A DNA stretch of 64,000 bases from Microbacterium invictum. Lineage in GTDB: Bacteria > Actinomycetota > Actinomycetes > Actinomycetales > Microbacteriaceae. The notes beneath the pieces were generated by a model, which made no database searches, was not told where the DNA came from, and worked only from the letters and a program-made list of their open reading frames with translations. The stretch covers positions 3,348,001-3,412,000 of the forward strand of contig NZ_CP139779.1 of the NCBI RefSeq assembly GCF_034421375.1, given 5' to 3'. Position 1 is the stretch's first letter. Each line of letters begins with the position of its first letter. Positions 1-8,923 of the stretch are shown here, piece by piece. The translations under genes were made by a program, and so were the position numbers.

Positions 1-994
1 TGGTGACTCCGGTGAGGGTGGTGATCGGGATGGTGATCTGCACTTCGGCGGTGATGGCGCCGAGTCCGCCCTTCGCCCCATCGGTGGGGTCGATCGTGGG
101 GCACCCGGTGAGGAGCATGTCCAGGGCCAGGTCAGCGCGGATCTCATCCAGCGACCGGTCATCGAACCACGGCTCCGCAGTCTCTCGGCTCCCGCTCCCG
201 CTCCCGTTGCCGTTCCCGTCGTCGTGCGTCCCGGTCTCACCGAGCCCGAACCCCGATCCCGACCCGGATCCTGGGCCGCCGCTCCCGCCGTTCGCGTCGG
301 CGTTAGCCTGCGCGGCGGCGTGCTCGCGTCGTTTGGCGCGGTCGACATCCTTGATCGTGGTGCCCTGACCGGTGAGCCGATGGTACGCGCCGTGGATGTA
401 GACGTTCCCGCCGAGGATCGTCAACGTCGACAGGGTGTCGTCCAGGTCGGTGACCCACACCCGTCGTTCCCGGATCGCGGTGTCGTGTCGTTCCTGCAAC
501 GGCCGGGGGTCGAGGACTGCGGCGCGTTGATTGGCGTGCTTCTTCGTCCGCGGCACCGTCTGCCGTTCCGCCTCCACCAGCACGATTCGCTCGAAGTCCG
601 CCCGATCCACCGGGTCCTCGATCACCCGGCCGGCGTCCTGGATCACCTGCGCATGCGCCCTGGTCACCCGCCCCTCCACCAGCGCCGCCATCGTCGCCGG
701 GAACAACTCGACCAGTTCGTGGGCGTCATGCATCTGGGACTGCATCGACCGGTCATTCACCCGCACCGCCATCCCGAGTTCCAACGCCATGGATCGCAGC
801 GGGATGTCCCGCTCCCTCGACGACACCGACCCGATTCGAGACCGCTGCTCCAGCGTCAACGCATACGCATCCGCGAGCAGCCGAGTCTCCTTCGCCTCCA
901 GCACCGCCCGACGCCGACGGAGCTTTGCCAGCTCGTCCGCGAACACCCCGGCACGCTTGTCCTCCGCCCGCCGCCGCTTCTCGTCCGCGTTCAC
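1..994 (-). CDS. DUF222 domain protein (HNH/13E12-type), 3' end outside window
   Basis: This gene runs off the left edge, so only its first 331 residues are visible. It starts at a GTG (positions 994-992). The N-terminal part is rich in Arg/Glu helices and then shows the DUF222 pattern, including MHDAHELVELFPATMAAL and VTRAHAQVIQDAGRVIEDP. DUF222 proteins are typically fused to a C-terminal HNH nuclease domain, which would lie outside the window. Their role is not settled, and many are linked to 13E12-type repeats in actinobacteria. A Gly/Ser/Asn-rich linker at about residues 245-275 is encoded by short GGGAGC-like repeats (about positions 185-260) and interrupts the domain. Family assignment is good; nuclease activity is an inference. 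Confidence 0.75.
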   Translation of the reverse strand, partial: MNADEKRRRAEDKRAGVFADELAKLRRRRAVLEAKETRLLADAYALTLEQRSRIGSVSSRERDIPLRSMALELGMAVRVNDRSMQSQMHDAHELVELFPATMAALVEGRVTRAHAQVIQDAGRVIEDPVDRADFERIVLVEAERQTVPRTKKHANQRAAVLDPRPLQERHDTAIRERRVWVTDLDDTLSTLTILGGNVYIHGAYHRLTGQGTTIKDVDRAKRREHAAAQANADANGGSGGPGSGSGSGFGLGETGTHDDGNGNGSGSGSRETAEPWFDDRSLDEIRADLALDMLLTGCPTIDPTDGAKGGLGAITAEVQITIPITTLTGVT

Positions 995-1087
995 TGAAAA
1001 CCCCGTCCCGATGACCTACCCACATCATCGCAGAGGGGTACGACATCGACTCCCGCTCTTGCGCCGGAAAATAGAACAGAGTTACGA

Positions 1088-1999
1088 TTATCGCGAAAGC
1101 CGTCGCTGCAGCACTCCGCTCGCGAGCGCCTCATCCACTCGGGACACATGCCACCTCATCCGCTCTTCCGCCACAGGGCCGAGTTCGTCGAAGCGACGAC
1201 CGAACCGGGCCCTGACCTCCTCGCGCGGCCAATCCAAGGGGAGCAGCGCTGCGGGAAGCCCCGCATCCACGCCTCGGAACGCCTGCCACTGGATCATCAG
1301 CCCTGTCCGCTCGGCGAGCGCGGCCGCACCTGCGAGCGCCACGGTCGACCCCTCCAACTCATGACGGAAGGCATGGTAGCGATCGAGCACACCGGCGAGG
1401 TCCCACGCCCGTTGCGGGCCACCCGGCCCCGCGACATCCAACTGCGCACGCATCGTCGTCACGTCCGGAACCCCGAGGGCGACGAGCTCCTCACGGGCGA
1501 GCGCAGCGACGTCCGAGGGGGAGATCCAGACACCGTCGTAGAGCGGACCGAACCCGAGGAATTTCAGCCGCGAGCGAGCGGTGTGCCGCAGCGCGCGCTG
1601 AGACTCGGGGATCGAGAACGTCACCACGCTCCACGCGCCGTCCCACACCACGGGCGCCACTCCGAAGCTCTCGAGCCAGGCCGCCTCGTCCTCGATGATG
1701 GCGCGCCCTCGCGACGTGAGCCCATGGGTCGTGCGCCGGCCCTCTCGTCGCTGCTCGAGCAGATCCAATCGCACGAGCCGCGCCAGCGTCGCCCGGGCCG
1801 CGGGCTCTTTCATCCCGAGGTCGCCCATCGCCCCGACGAGCGCCGCCGAGGGCAACGGGTCTGCGTTTCGCCACCAGTAGTCGCCGAACAGGGTCAGCAC
1901 CTGGCGTGCCGGCGAGACCTTCCGCAGGGGACGACCCGCACCGGTCGCGCCCGCCCCCGGGGGCGGCGACTCACCGGCGGATGACGGGGCGAGGGCCAT
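1088..1999 (-). CDS. PaaX family transcriptional regulator
   Basis: The 303-residue protein matches the PaaX family layout. An N-terminal winged helix (about residues 28-95, with ARQVLTLFGDYWW and a recognition-helix stretch PAARATLARLVRLDLLEQ) precedes the PaaX central and C-terminal domains (SRLKFLGFGPLYDGVWISP). PaaX itself represses phenylacetate catabolism by sensing phenylacetyl-CoA, but no paa gene is nearby, so the ligand here is unknown. The ATG start lies 6 nt after a CAGGAT hexamer (minus strand, 2011-2006), compatible with a leaderless promoter. It is divergent from the AIM24 gene with a 73-nt gap, so the two may share control. Confidence 0.85.
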   Translation of the reverse strand: MALAPSSAGESPPPGAGATGAGRPLRKVSPARQVLTLFGDYWWRNADPLPSAALVGAMGDLGMKEPAARATLARLVRLDLLEQRREGRRTTHGLTSRGRAIIEDEAAWLESFGVAPVVWDGAWSVVTFSIPESQRALRHTARSRLKFLGFGPLYDGVWISPSDVAALAREELVALGVPDVTTMRAQLDVAGPGGPQRAWDLAGVLDRYHAFRHELEGSTVALAGAAALAERTGLMIQWQAFRGVDAGLPAALLPLDWPREEVRARFGRRFDELGPVAEERMRWHVSRVDEALASGVLQRRLSR

Positions 2000-2060
2000 T
2001 CCGACATCCTGGCAGGTCGCACGCTCCCCGCGGCGGGTACCGCCCGACCGGGCGCCTCGC

Positions 2061-2066
2061 TAGGGT
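2061..2066 (+). promoter_or_regulatory. Leaderless -10 element for the AIM24 gene
   Basis: TAGGGT is followed by exactly 6 nt and then the ATG at 2073. This spacing puts the predicted transcription start on the start codon itself. Confidence 0.65.
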
Positions 2067-2072
2067 GTGCCC

Positions 2073-2783
2073 ATGAAGGCGATCATCGCGGGGACCACCA
2101 TGCCCGTTCTCGAGCTCACTCTCGACGCAGGAGAGCGCATCATCGCTGAAGGCGGCGACGTCTCGTGGCTGACGCCGGGCTTCGACATCCAGACCTCGAC
2201 CGCGTTCGGCTCCGGCGGCAGGGGCGGCTTCATGAGCGGACTCAAGCGCATGGTCGGCGGCGGACAGCTCTTCCTCACCCAGTACACCGCGCAGGCACCC
2301 GGCAGCTTCGTCGCCTTCGCCGCGCAGCTGCCGGGCACGATCCGCGAGCTTGCGATCGATCCGCAGGACCAGTTCATGGTCCAGTCGGGCGCGTACATGG
2401 CCAGCACCCCGGATGTCGAGGTGTCGGTCGGCCTGCAGAAGAAGCTCGGCGCCGGCATCTTCGGCGGAGCGGGGGTGGTGTTCCAGAAGCTCGCCGGGAA
2501 CGGCACCGCGTGGGTGCAGCTCGCCGGCGAGATCGTCGAGTACGACCTTCAGGCGGGGCAGTCCCTGCTCATCCACCCGGGGCACCTGGCGCTCTACCGT
2601 GCCGAGATGCCGCTCGAGTTCGCCAGCATCAAGGGCATCAAGAACAAGTTCTTCGGCGACTCGCTCTTCCTCGCGCAGCTTCACGGGCCCGGCCACGTCT
2701 GGCTGCAGTCGATGACGCCTGCCAAGCTCGCCGCGGCGATCGAGCCCTACCTCCCCGAGAAGTCGTCGAGTGACAACAACTGA
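2073..2783 (+). CDS. AIM24 family protein
   Basis: The 236-residue product matches the AIM24/TIGR00266 family, a beta-rich tryptophan-RNA-binding-attenuator-like fold. Visible family features are the glycine-rich segments at residues about 45-65 (GFDIQTS, then GSGGRGGFMSG) and the repeated strand pattern around VQLAGEIVEYDLQAGQSLLIHPGH. Bacterial members have no firmly known function; the yeast name comes from mitochondrial biogenesis. The ATG at 2073 is preferred over the in-frame GTG at 2067 because it lies 6 nt after a TAGGGT hexamer. It has its own promoter and is followed by a convergent regulator, so it is probably monocistronic. Confidence 0.85.
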   Translation: MKAIIAGTTMPVLELTLDAGERIIAEGGDVSWLTPGFDIQTSTAFGSGGRGGFMSGLKRMVGGGQLFLTQYTAQAPGSFVAFAAQLPGTIRELAIDPQDQFMVQSGAYMASTPDVEVSVGLQKKLGAGIFGGAGVVFQKLAGNGTAWVQLAGEIVEYDLQAGQSLLIHPGHLALYRAEMPLEFASIKGIKNKFFGDSLFLAQLHGPGHVWLQSMTPAKLAAAIEPYLPEKSSSDNN

Positions 2784-2792
2784 GCGCGCTGG

Positions 2793-3767
2793 TCACCCCG
2801 GCGGTGGGGACGGCTCGTCGAGTCGCCGGACGATACCGGCGAACGCTTGGCGGAGCTCCGCCGGCTCGACCTGTCGCATGTCGGCCGCGAAGGTAAGGTA
2901 AAGCCCGGCGAGACCGGTCCATGACCACGCGCCCATCCGCAGCAGGCAGGACCGATCAGAGACGAACTCCACCACCGCGCCACCGGGAGCGAACATGGCC
3001 GCCGTCGCGGGCGGGACATCGAGGACGACCGATCCCTGGCAGGGCCACGGAGCCAACATGTCGCCGCGATCGAATGCACGCTGGACGAACTCGCCGACGT
3101 CGGACGTGGGGAGCGGTCGCTCGTCGAACGGAACCCAGGTCGGCGATTTCGCCGTCAGCCGGTCGAGCCGCAGAACGCGCCAGCGAGCCGACTCGAGATC
3201 GAAGGCGACCAGATACCACCTGGCCGCCCACACGACGAGGCGATGGGGCTCGACTCGCACACGCACGGGCGATCCGTCGTCGTCACGATACTCCGCGCGC
3301 AGGACATGCCGTCGTCGCACGGCCGCTCCGACGTCGCGGACGAGGTCGGCCGAGATCGGCGGCGCGGGGAACTCCCAGTAATTCGCAAGCGTGGTCACCG
3401 TGAACGCGTCCGATTCGCCCCTCAGTCGCTCGGGCATGACTCGACGGACAGTCTGCAGGGCCCTGGCCGCCGACTCGCCGATGCCTGCGAGCACGGCGGG
3501 CGCCGTCTGCAGGGCGACGGCGATCGCCACGACCTGCTCTTCGTCGAAGAGGAGTGGAGGGAGGCGGGTGTCTGCTCCGAGCCGGTAGCCGCCCCCGCTC
3601 CCTTTGACGGGTTCGATGCGGTACCCGAGCTCGCGGAGCGTGTCGACGTCGCGCCGCACCGTGCGCTCAGAGACCTCAAGCCGGTCGGCGAGGTCGGCAG
3701 CGCCGATCACGCCTCCCGCACTCAACAGGGAGAGAAGCGTGAGAGCCCGAGAGGAGGTGGAGGCCAT
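2793..3767 (-). CDS. WYL-domain transcriptional regulator (YafY type)
   Basis: The 324-residue protein has an N-terminal DeoR-type helix-turn-helix (residues about 7-60, with LADRLEVSERTVRRDVDTL). A WYL sensor domain follows (about 135-225, with VEPHRLVVWAARWYLVAFD) and then a C-terminal WCX extension. WYL domains bind ligands or nucleic acids and switch the DNA-binding state. The gene is divergent from the FAD monooxygenase at 3865 with a 97-nt gap, the usual arrangement for a regulator and its target, so control of that oxidoreductase is a reasonable inference. The ATG at 3767 has a weak GAGG ribosome site upstream. Confidence 0.88.
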   Translation of the reverse strand: MASTSSRALTLLSLLSAGGVIGAADLADRLEVSERTVRRDVDTLRELGYRIEPVKGSGGGYRLGADTRLPPLLFDEEQVVAIAVALQTAPAVLAGIGESAARALQTVRRVMPERLRGESDAFTVTTLANYWEFPAPPISADLVRDVGAAVRRRHVLRAEYRDDDGSPVRVRVEPHRLVVWAARWYLVAFDLESARWRVLRLDRLTAKSPTWVPFDERPLPTSDVGEFVQRAFDRGDMLAPWPCQGSVVLDVPPATAAMFAPGGAVVEFVSDRSCLLRMGAWSWTGLAGLYLTFAADMRQVEPAELRQAFAGIVRRLDEPSPPPG

Positions 3768-3864
3768 GACGACATCCTCACCCGCAGAGCGGCCACTATG
3801 CGTCCTCTTTGTCGGACATCGTCATGCCAGGCGGACTTTCCGCCCACAAGGGAGGAAAGCCATC

Positions 3865-5097
3865 ATGCGGGTTCTCATCATCGGCGGCGGCCTCGGCGGC
3901 CTTGCCCTCGCAGCCGGACTGCGATCGCGGGACATCGACGTGACGGTCTACGAACGAGACACCGACCTCGCGGCGACGGGCGGATATCACATCACTCTCG
4001 ACCCTCGTGCCCAGCGCGCGCTCACCGACCTTCTTCCGGACGTCGCGATGCGACGCATCCGTGCGTCGGCGGCCCTCGCCGGGCGCCGCGACGCCGATGT
4101 GATGTGGGACTGGCGCGGCCGACAGCTCGCGGTACTCCGCGGGGTGGTCCACCCCGACGCGATCGATATCGACAGGATCACCCTTCGGCTGATCCTGGCG
4201 GAGGTGGTCGGAGATGATCTGCGTACAGGCAGGACCTGTCTCGGGATCGAGACGGAGGATGCCGCTGTCACCGCGTCCTTCGATGACGGATCCACCGCGA
4301 CCGGAGACATCCTCGTGGGAGCGGACGGCGCGCACTCGCTCGTCACACGAAGGCTTGCCGGCGAGTCCCCCTCCCACCCGACCGGACTCGTCGGAACGTC
4401 GGGCCGCACCCGCATCGACGATCTCAGCGCGTCCGAGCGCGGACGACTCGGCACCCGCTCGAGCTTTGCGATCGGCCCGAGGGGCACCGCGCTCTACGCC
4501 GGATACCTCGACCCGGCGGGACACGCCGCCCTCGACGACCCCGCGGAGAGCCGAGCCGTCACCCGCGAGCCGTCGTTCATCTGGGGTGCGATGTTCCCCG
4601 AGACCGCAACCACGGCGGGCTGGCGCAACCTCGACGGAGCCCGGATCCGTGACGCCTCGATCAGCCTTCTGCACAAGCGCGGCTGGGATCGCCGAACGCT
4701 GGAACTCCTCGAACGGACGATGCCCGAGAGCGTCGCCGTCTACCGCTTCAACGCCGCGGCCAGCGACCCATCGCTCCTCGCGCCGTGGGCGCCTGGTCGG
4801 GTCACCGCGCTGGGCGACGCTGTGCACTCGACACCGCCCACCGCGGGGATGGGCGCGGGCATCGCGATCCGCGATGCCGAACATCTCATGAGGGCAGTTC
4901 ATGAGATTCTCGGAGGGCGCCCACTCCCCGAGGCGATCGGCGACTATGAGCGTGAGATGGCCCTGCGCGGCGCGGAGGCGATCACCCTCGCGATGAAGAC
5001 CGTGCGCCAGGTGCTGTCGACCGACTCGGCGCTCGGATCGGCCCTTCTCCGAGCGGTGGTGCCGCCGATGGCGGCGTTTCAGCGCCTGCGCCGGTAG
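3865..5097 (+). CDS. FAD-dependent monooxygenase (PHBH/UbiH-like fold)
   Basis: The 410-residue protein is a class A flavoprotein hydroxylase by motif. It has the dinucleotide-binding GGGLGGLALAAGL (residues about 6-18), the DG motif GADGAHSLV (about 151) and the GD motif GDAVHSTPPTAGMGAG (about 315). Such enzymes use NAD(P)H and O2 to hydroxylate aromatic or polyketide substrates, or modify drugs. The substrate here cannot be read from sequence. The ATG at 3865 is chosen because GGAGGAAAG lies just upstream; the open frame extends further 5' but without a site. It is divergent from the WYL regulator, its likely controller. Confidence 0.85.
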   Translation: MRVLIIGGGLGGLALAAGLRSRDIDVTVYERDTDLAATGGYHITLDPRAQRALTDLLPDVAMRRIRASAALAGRRDADVMWDWRGRQLAVLRGVVHPDAIDIDRITLRLILAEVVGDDLRTGRTCLGIETEDAAVTASFDDGSTATGDILVGADGAHSLVTRRLAGESPSHPTGLVGTSGRTRIDDLSASERGRLGTRSSFAIGPRGTALYAGYLDPAGHAALDDPAESRAVTREPSFIWGAMFPETATTAGWRNLDGARIRDASISLLHKRGWDRRTLELLERTMPESVAVYRFNAAASDPSLLAPWAPGRVTALGDAVHSTPPTAGMGAGIAIRDAEHLMRAVHEILGGRPLPEAIGDYEREMALRGAEAITLAMKTVRQVLSTDSALGSALLRAVVPPMAAFQRLRR

Positions 5098-5187
5098 AAC
5101 CGACCTCCACGGTCTACCCACAACGTCTTCATGACCACATGCCGGGCTCTGTGGAGGGACGGGGGGAGTCGGGAATAAGAATGATCC

Positions 5188-5652
5188 ATGCCCCGCATCC
5201 TCATCACCGGCATGTCCGGCGCCGGCAAGTCGACCCTCCTCGCCGAACTCGCGCGCCGCGGCCACCTCACCGTCGACACGGATTATGACGGCTGGACCGA
5301 CGGCGACGGCGGGCCCTGGGATGAGGACCGGATGACGCAGCTCCTCGCCACGCACGACGACATCGTCGTCTCGGGCGCCGCCGAGAACCAGGGCGTGTTC
5401 CGTGACAGGTTCGCCCACGTCATCCTGCTGAGCGCGCCGATCGAGGTCCTGCTCGACCGCGTGCAGCTCCGCACCGACAACCCGTACGGCAGGACGCCGG
5501 CCCAGCAGGAGGATATTCGCCGCTACACCCTCGAGGTCGAGCCGCTCCTCCGCCGCTCGGCGACGCTCGAGCTCGACGGCCGCCGGCCGGTAACCGTCCT
5601 CGCGGACGAGGTCGAGCCGCTCCTCGCCGCTGCGGCCCCGCCCGAGGGGTGA
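5188..5652 (+). CDS. Small P-loop NTPase / kinase-like protein
   Basis: This 154-residue protein begins with a Walker A motif, GMSGAGKS (residues 8-15), followed by a VDTDYDG segment typical of small-molecule kinases. It also has a lid-like stretch with Arg residues (LLDRVQLRTDNPYGRTP) and a late Glu-rich helix. The fold is that of the shikimate/gluconate kinase or adenylate-kinase-like group. The overall size and the lack of substrate-binding signatures prevent a precise call. It stands alone between unrelated genes and converges with the next gene. Confidence 0.75.
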   Translation: MPRILITGMSGAGKSTLLAELARRGHLTVDTDYDGWTDGDGGPWDEDRMTQLLATHDDIVVSGAAENQGVFRDRFAHVILLSAPIEVLLDRVQLRTDNPYGRTPAQQEDIRRYTLEVEPLLRRSATLELDGRRPVTVLADEVEPLLAAAAPPEG

Positions 5653-5665
5653 GCCCCACCCGCGC

Positions 5666-6634
5666 TCAGTACACGTACTCCATGAGTTCGACCCCGAGCG
5701 TGCGGAACGCCTCGTGCGCCCGCACCCGATGCATCACCGACAGGTCGTCGAAGCAGACGATCAGGGCGTAGGAGACACCGGCGCGAGGCCCGGCGATCAC
5801 ACCGGCCTCGACACGGATGCCGCGGTCGCGGCCGGTCTTGTTCAGAAACAGCAGCCCGTGGTCGTCGCTCTCGTGCGCGAAGGGGTCGAGCCCCGTCGCC
5901 GAGGCGACGAGGGAGAGGTCGTGATTGAGCGTCAACCACTCGGCGACCTGGGCGCTCACCGCCGGCGACACCGCCTGGCTGTTGACCAGTGCGGCGAAGA
6001 CCTCGGCGAGATCCCGCGCCGAGCTCAGAGCGAAGTGCGGCGCGTCGTCGGGCCCGCGATGATCGCGGAACCGGTCGAGGAGCGCCGTCCGCGAAAGGCC
6101 CAGCGCGTCGATCCGCGCGCGCACGGCGGGCAGCCCCACCCGTTCGAGCAGCCCGTTCGCCGCCAGGCCATCGCCCGCCGCGGCGGCGAGCACCGCCATG
6201 TCGACGAGCGGCAGCGTCGGCACCTTCAGATGCTGCCAGAGCCCCGCGCCTTCGACACCGGCGAGCGCGGTCCGGTCGAACAGCTCGAGCGGATCGAGGG
6301 TCCCGCCCTCGAATTGCGCGGCGACCTCGATCAGCAGCGGCACGACCCCAAGCCCGGCGACCGGCTGGGTGACGTGATCGTCACCGGCGAGCACCGAGGT
6401 GCCGCGATCGAGGTCGGTGATCCGCACCGAGACCTGCGCCCCCGAAGCGGCGACGTCGTCGAGCGCGCGCAGCGTCGAGGTGAAGGTGCGCTTGCCGCCG
6501 GCCCCACGGCGCGAGGCGCGCGCGCGACCCCGGCGGGATCCGCGCGCATCGGAATCGCGCCGGAAGCCGGGATCGGAAGGTCCCGTCGGCCGCGGTTCTG
6601 AGCCCCGCGCCGGCGGTTCGGAAGCGTTCGCCAC
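5666..6634 (-). CDS. Class A beta-lactamase-like protein, catalytic Ser and Lys absent
   Basis: The 322-residue product has the fold signature of the class A beta-lactamase (beta-lactamase2) family, and the C-terminal KTG box is intact (LFLNKTGRDRG, about residue 263). The catalytic SxxK box is not. Where it is expected (about residues 92-98) the protein reads VAGLGVVPLLIE, with no Ser or Lys. An SDN-like box is also weak (AAAGDGLAAN). The first about 48 residues are basic and Pro/Ser rich with no clear signal peptide. The GTG start is supported by AGGAGGG upstream. It is either an inactive relative with a binding role or a serine hydrolase that has lost function; penicillin hydrolysis is unlikely. 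Confidence 0.72.
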   Translation of the reverse strand: MANASEPPARGSEPRPTGPSDPGFRRDSDARGSRRGRARASRRGAGGKRTFTSTLRALDDVAASGAQVSVRITDLDRGTSVLAGDDHVTQPVAGLGVVPLLIEVAAQFEGGTLDPLELFDRTALAGVEGAGLWQHLKVPTLPLVDMAVLAAAAGDGLAANGLLERVGLPAVRARIDALGLSRTALLDRFRDHRGPDDAPHFALSSARDLAEVFAALVNSQAVSPAVSAQVAEWLTLNHDLSLVASATGLDPFAHESDDHGLLFLNKTGRDRGIRVEAGVIAGPRAGVSYALIVCFDDLSVMHRVRAHEAFRTLGVELMEYVY

Positions 6635-6709
6635 GGCGGCTGTCCCTCCTGCCAGACGGTTCGTGTGCCTGTCTACGCGAAGACCGCGTCCACCACCAGA
6701 CCGGCGGGA

Positions 6710-8692
6710 TTACCAGATGGTGACGCGCTTGTCCTTCTCGAGCCACAGCGCGTCGGATTCGGTGACGTCGAAGGCGTCGTAGAACGCATCGATGTTCCGG
6801 ACGATCTGGTTGCAGCGGAACTCGTTCGGCGAGTGCGGGTCGATCGTCAGCAGGCGGATGGTCTCGGCGTCGCGGCCCTTCTGCTGCCAGATCTGCGCCC
6901 ACGACAGCAGCAGACGCTGGATGCCGGTGAACCCGTCGATCTCAGGGCCTTCGACCGGGGCGCTGTCGACGTCGGCGCCGAGCGAGAGGCGGTACGCCTT
7001 GATCGCGATGCCGAGGCCCCCGAGGTCGCCGATGTTCTCGCCGATCGTCAGCGCGCCGTTGACCGTGTTCTCATCCGACAGGCCCTGCGGCACCAGCGCG
7101 TTGTACTGCTCGATGAGCACCGCGGTGCGCTCCTCGAAGGCCGCGCGGTCGGCATCCGTCCACCAGTCGCGCAGCGACCCGTCGCCGTCGAAGCGGCTCC
7201 CCTGGTCGTCGAAGCCGTGACCGATCTCGTGACCGATGACCGCGCCGATGCCGCCGTAGTTGGCCGCGGCATCGCGCGTCTTGTCGAAGAACGGGTACTG
7301 CAGGATCGCCGCCGGGAACACGATCTCGTTCATCAGCGGGTTGTAGTAGGCGTTCACCGTCTGCGGCGTCATGTACCACTCGTCGCGGTCGATGGGCCCG
7401 CCGACCTTGCCCAGCTGACGGTCGTGCTCCCAGATGTGCGACCGCCGGACGTTGCCGACGAGGTCGGCGGCGTCGATCTCGAGCGCGGAGTAGTCCTTCC
7501 AGGTCACGGGATAGCCGATCTTGGGCGTGAACGCCGCGAGCTTCGCCAGCGCCCGCTCGCGGGTCTCGGGCGTCATCCACTCCAGATCGGAGATGCTCTG
7601 CCGGTAGGCCTCGATGAGGTTCGCGACGAGCTCGTCCATCGCCTCCTTCGCCGCCGGCGGGAAGTGCCGCTCGACGTAGACCTTGCCGATCGCCTCGCCC
7701 ATCGCCGCCTCGGTGAGGCTCACGCCCCTCTTCCAGCGTTCGCGATTGACGGGGACGCCGGTGAGCTGGGTGCCGTAGAAGGCGAAGTTCGCCTCGACGA
7801 AGTCATCCGACAGGAACGGAGCCAGCGCGTGGATGACCTGGAAGCGCAGCCACGCCTTCCAATCCTCGAGCCGGTCGTCGCGCAGCAGCCCGCCGAGCCC
7901 CTCGATGAAGCTCGGCTGGTAGACCACGACCTCGCCGAACGCGCCCTCGAACCCGGGCGCGAGACCCTCGAGCCACGGCTGGAGGTCGGCCCCGGCGAGG
8001 CTCTTGACCTGGTCCCAGGTGCGCAGGTTGTAGGTGGCGACCGCGTCGCGGCTCTTGACGTTGTCCCAGTGGTGGGTGGCGAGCTCGGTCTCGAGCAAGA
8101 AGATGCGATCAGCGGATGCCGCGGGGTCGGCGACTCCCGAGAGCTCGAGCATCTTCTCCAGGTGGGCCCGGAACGCCGTCCGGGTGTCGGCGAAGTTCTC
8201 GAGGCGGTAGTAACTCTCGTCGGGGAGGCTCAGCCCGCCCTGCACGAAGAACGGCACGTAGCGCTGCGGATTGCCCGGGTCGGGCTCGACGTAGAGGACC
8301 ATCAGCGACCCGGCGCCCTCGCGCTCGAGCGCGCCGACGAGTCGCAGGAAATCGGGGATGCTCGCGACCTCGTCGACGCGCGCGAGCTGCCCCGCCAGCG
8401 GCGCGGCGCCGAGTTCGGCGATGCGGCCGGTGTCCATGAAGCTGGCGTAGAGGTCGCCGATCTTGCGGGTCTCGGTGCCGGGCTCGGCATCCTGCGACTC
8501 TTCGATGATCGCGCGGACGTCCTTCTCGGCCTGCTCGGCGATGAGGTGGAACGACCCCCACCGCGCCTTGTCGTCAGGGATCTCGGTGCGGTCGAGCCAC
8601 GATCCGTTGACGTGGCGGAAAAGGTCGTCCTGCGGGCGGATCTCGTCGCTGAGCTCGTCGAGCGCAAGGCCGGAGCGGAGTGCATCGGTCAT
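6710..8692 (-). CDS. pepO: M13 family zinc metallopeptidase (neprilysin/PepO type)
   Basis: The 660-residue protein matches M13 endopeptidases. It has the zinc motif HEIGHGFDDQG (about residue 490), the third ligand motif ENIGDLGG (about 548), and the substrate-binding NAYYNP box upstream of the zinc site. The N-terminal half matches the M13 lid domain (RPQDDLFRHVNGSWLDRTEIP). M13 enzymes cleave short peptides up to about 40 residues. No signal peptide is visible, so it is probably cytosolic like other bacterial PepO proteins. The ATG at 8692 lies 7 nt after TATCCT on the minus strand, a leaderless arrangement. A much longer open frame continues upstream antisense to the MATE gene, but it is not coding. 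Confidence 0.93.
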   Translation of the reverse strand: MTDALRSGLALDELSDEIRPQDDLFRHVNGSWLDRTEIPDDKARWGSFHLIAEQAEKDVRAIIEESQDAEPGTETRKIGDLYASFMDTGRIAELGAAPLAGQLARVDEVASIPDFLRLVGALEREGAGSLMVLYVEPDPGNPQRYVPFFVQGGLSLPDESYYRLENFADTRTAFRAHLEKMLELSGVADPAASADRIFLLETELATHHWDNVKSRDAVATYNLRTWDQVKSLAGADLQPWLEGLAPGFEGAFGEVVVYQPSFIEGLGGLLRDDRLEDWKAWLRFQVIHALAPFLSDDFVEANFAFYGTQLTGVPVNRERWKRGVSLTEAAMGEAIGKVYVERHFPPAAKEAMDELVANLIEAYRQSISDLEWMTPETRERALAKLAAFTPKIGYPVTWKDYSALEIDAADLVGNVRRSHIWEHDRQLGKVGGPIDRDEWYMTPQTVNAYYNPLMNEIVFPAAILQYPFFDKTRDAAANYGGIGAVIGHEIGHGFDDQGSRFDGDGSLRDWWTDADRAAFEERTAVLIEQYNALVPQGLSDENTVNGALTIGENIGDLGGLGIAIKAYRLSLGADVDSAPVEGPEIDGFTGIQRLLLSWAQIWQQKGRDAETIRLLTIDPHSPNEFRCNQIVRNIDAFYDAFDVTESDALWLEKDKRVTIW

Positions 8693-8699
8693 GGGTTCC

Positions 8700-8705
8700 A
8701 GGATA
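8700..8705 (-). promoter_or_regulatory. Leaderless -10 element for the M13 peptidase gene
   Basis: TATCCT on the minus strand is followed by 7 nt (GGAACCC) and the ATG at 8692. Confidence 0.6.
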
Positions 8706-8790
8706 GGCGGCGGTTTCTGTGCGGGGCGTCCGTGCCCGTGTCGCCGACGGCTCACCCACGCCGCACCCCCCTCTCCGCGCGCTTCCTCCA

Positions 8791-8852
8791 CGCGATCCGT
8801 CGAAAAACGCGGCTCGGGATGCGGCGGAGCCGTGTTTTCTGACGGGTCGGCG
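8791..8852. repeat. Imperfect inverted-repeat element (GATCCGTC family, copy 1)
   Basis: The left arm, 8791-8815, reads CGCGATCCGTCGAAAAACGC plus GGCTC. The right arm, 8827-8852, is close to its reverse complement (GAGCCGTGTTTTCTGACGGG then TCGGCG). The loop is about 11 nt. The ends match two elements at 56959 and 57710. It lies between two divergent gene starts, so it is not a transcription terminator for either gene. Confidence 0.6.
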
Positions 8853-8911
8853 ATTCGTCCGACTGCGGCCACCCGCGGGAGCAGATCGCGACCGGTGTCG
8901 CCCACGGGTCC

Positions 8912-8917
8912 TACCCT
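8912..8917 (+). promoter_or_regulatory. Leaderless -10 element for the MATE gene
   Basis: TACCCT is followed by CGGAGG (6 nt) and GTG at 8924. The six spacer bases could also act as a ribosome site if transcription starts upstream. Confidence 0.6.
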
Positions 8918-8923
8918 CGGAGG

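Noticed and set aside
6665..8842. 725-residue open frame on the plus strand opposite the M13 peptidase gene
   Set aside because: It is the shadow of a high-GC gene. It has no domain, a monotonous Arg/Val/Asp/Leu composition and no ribosome site.
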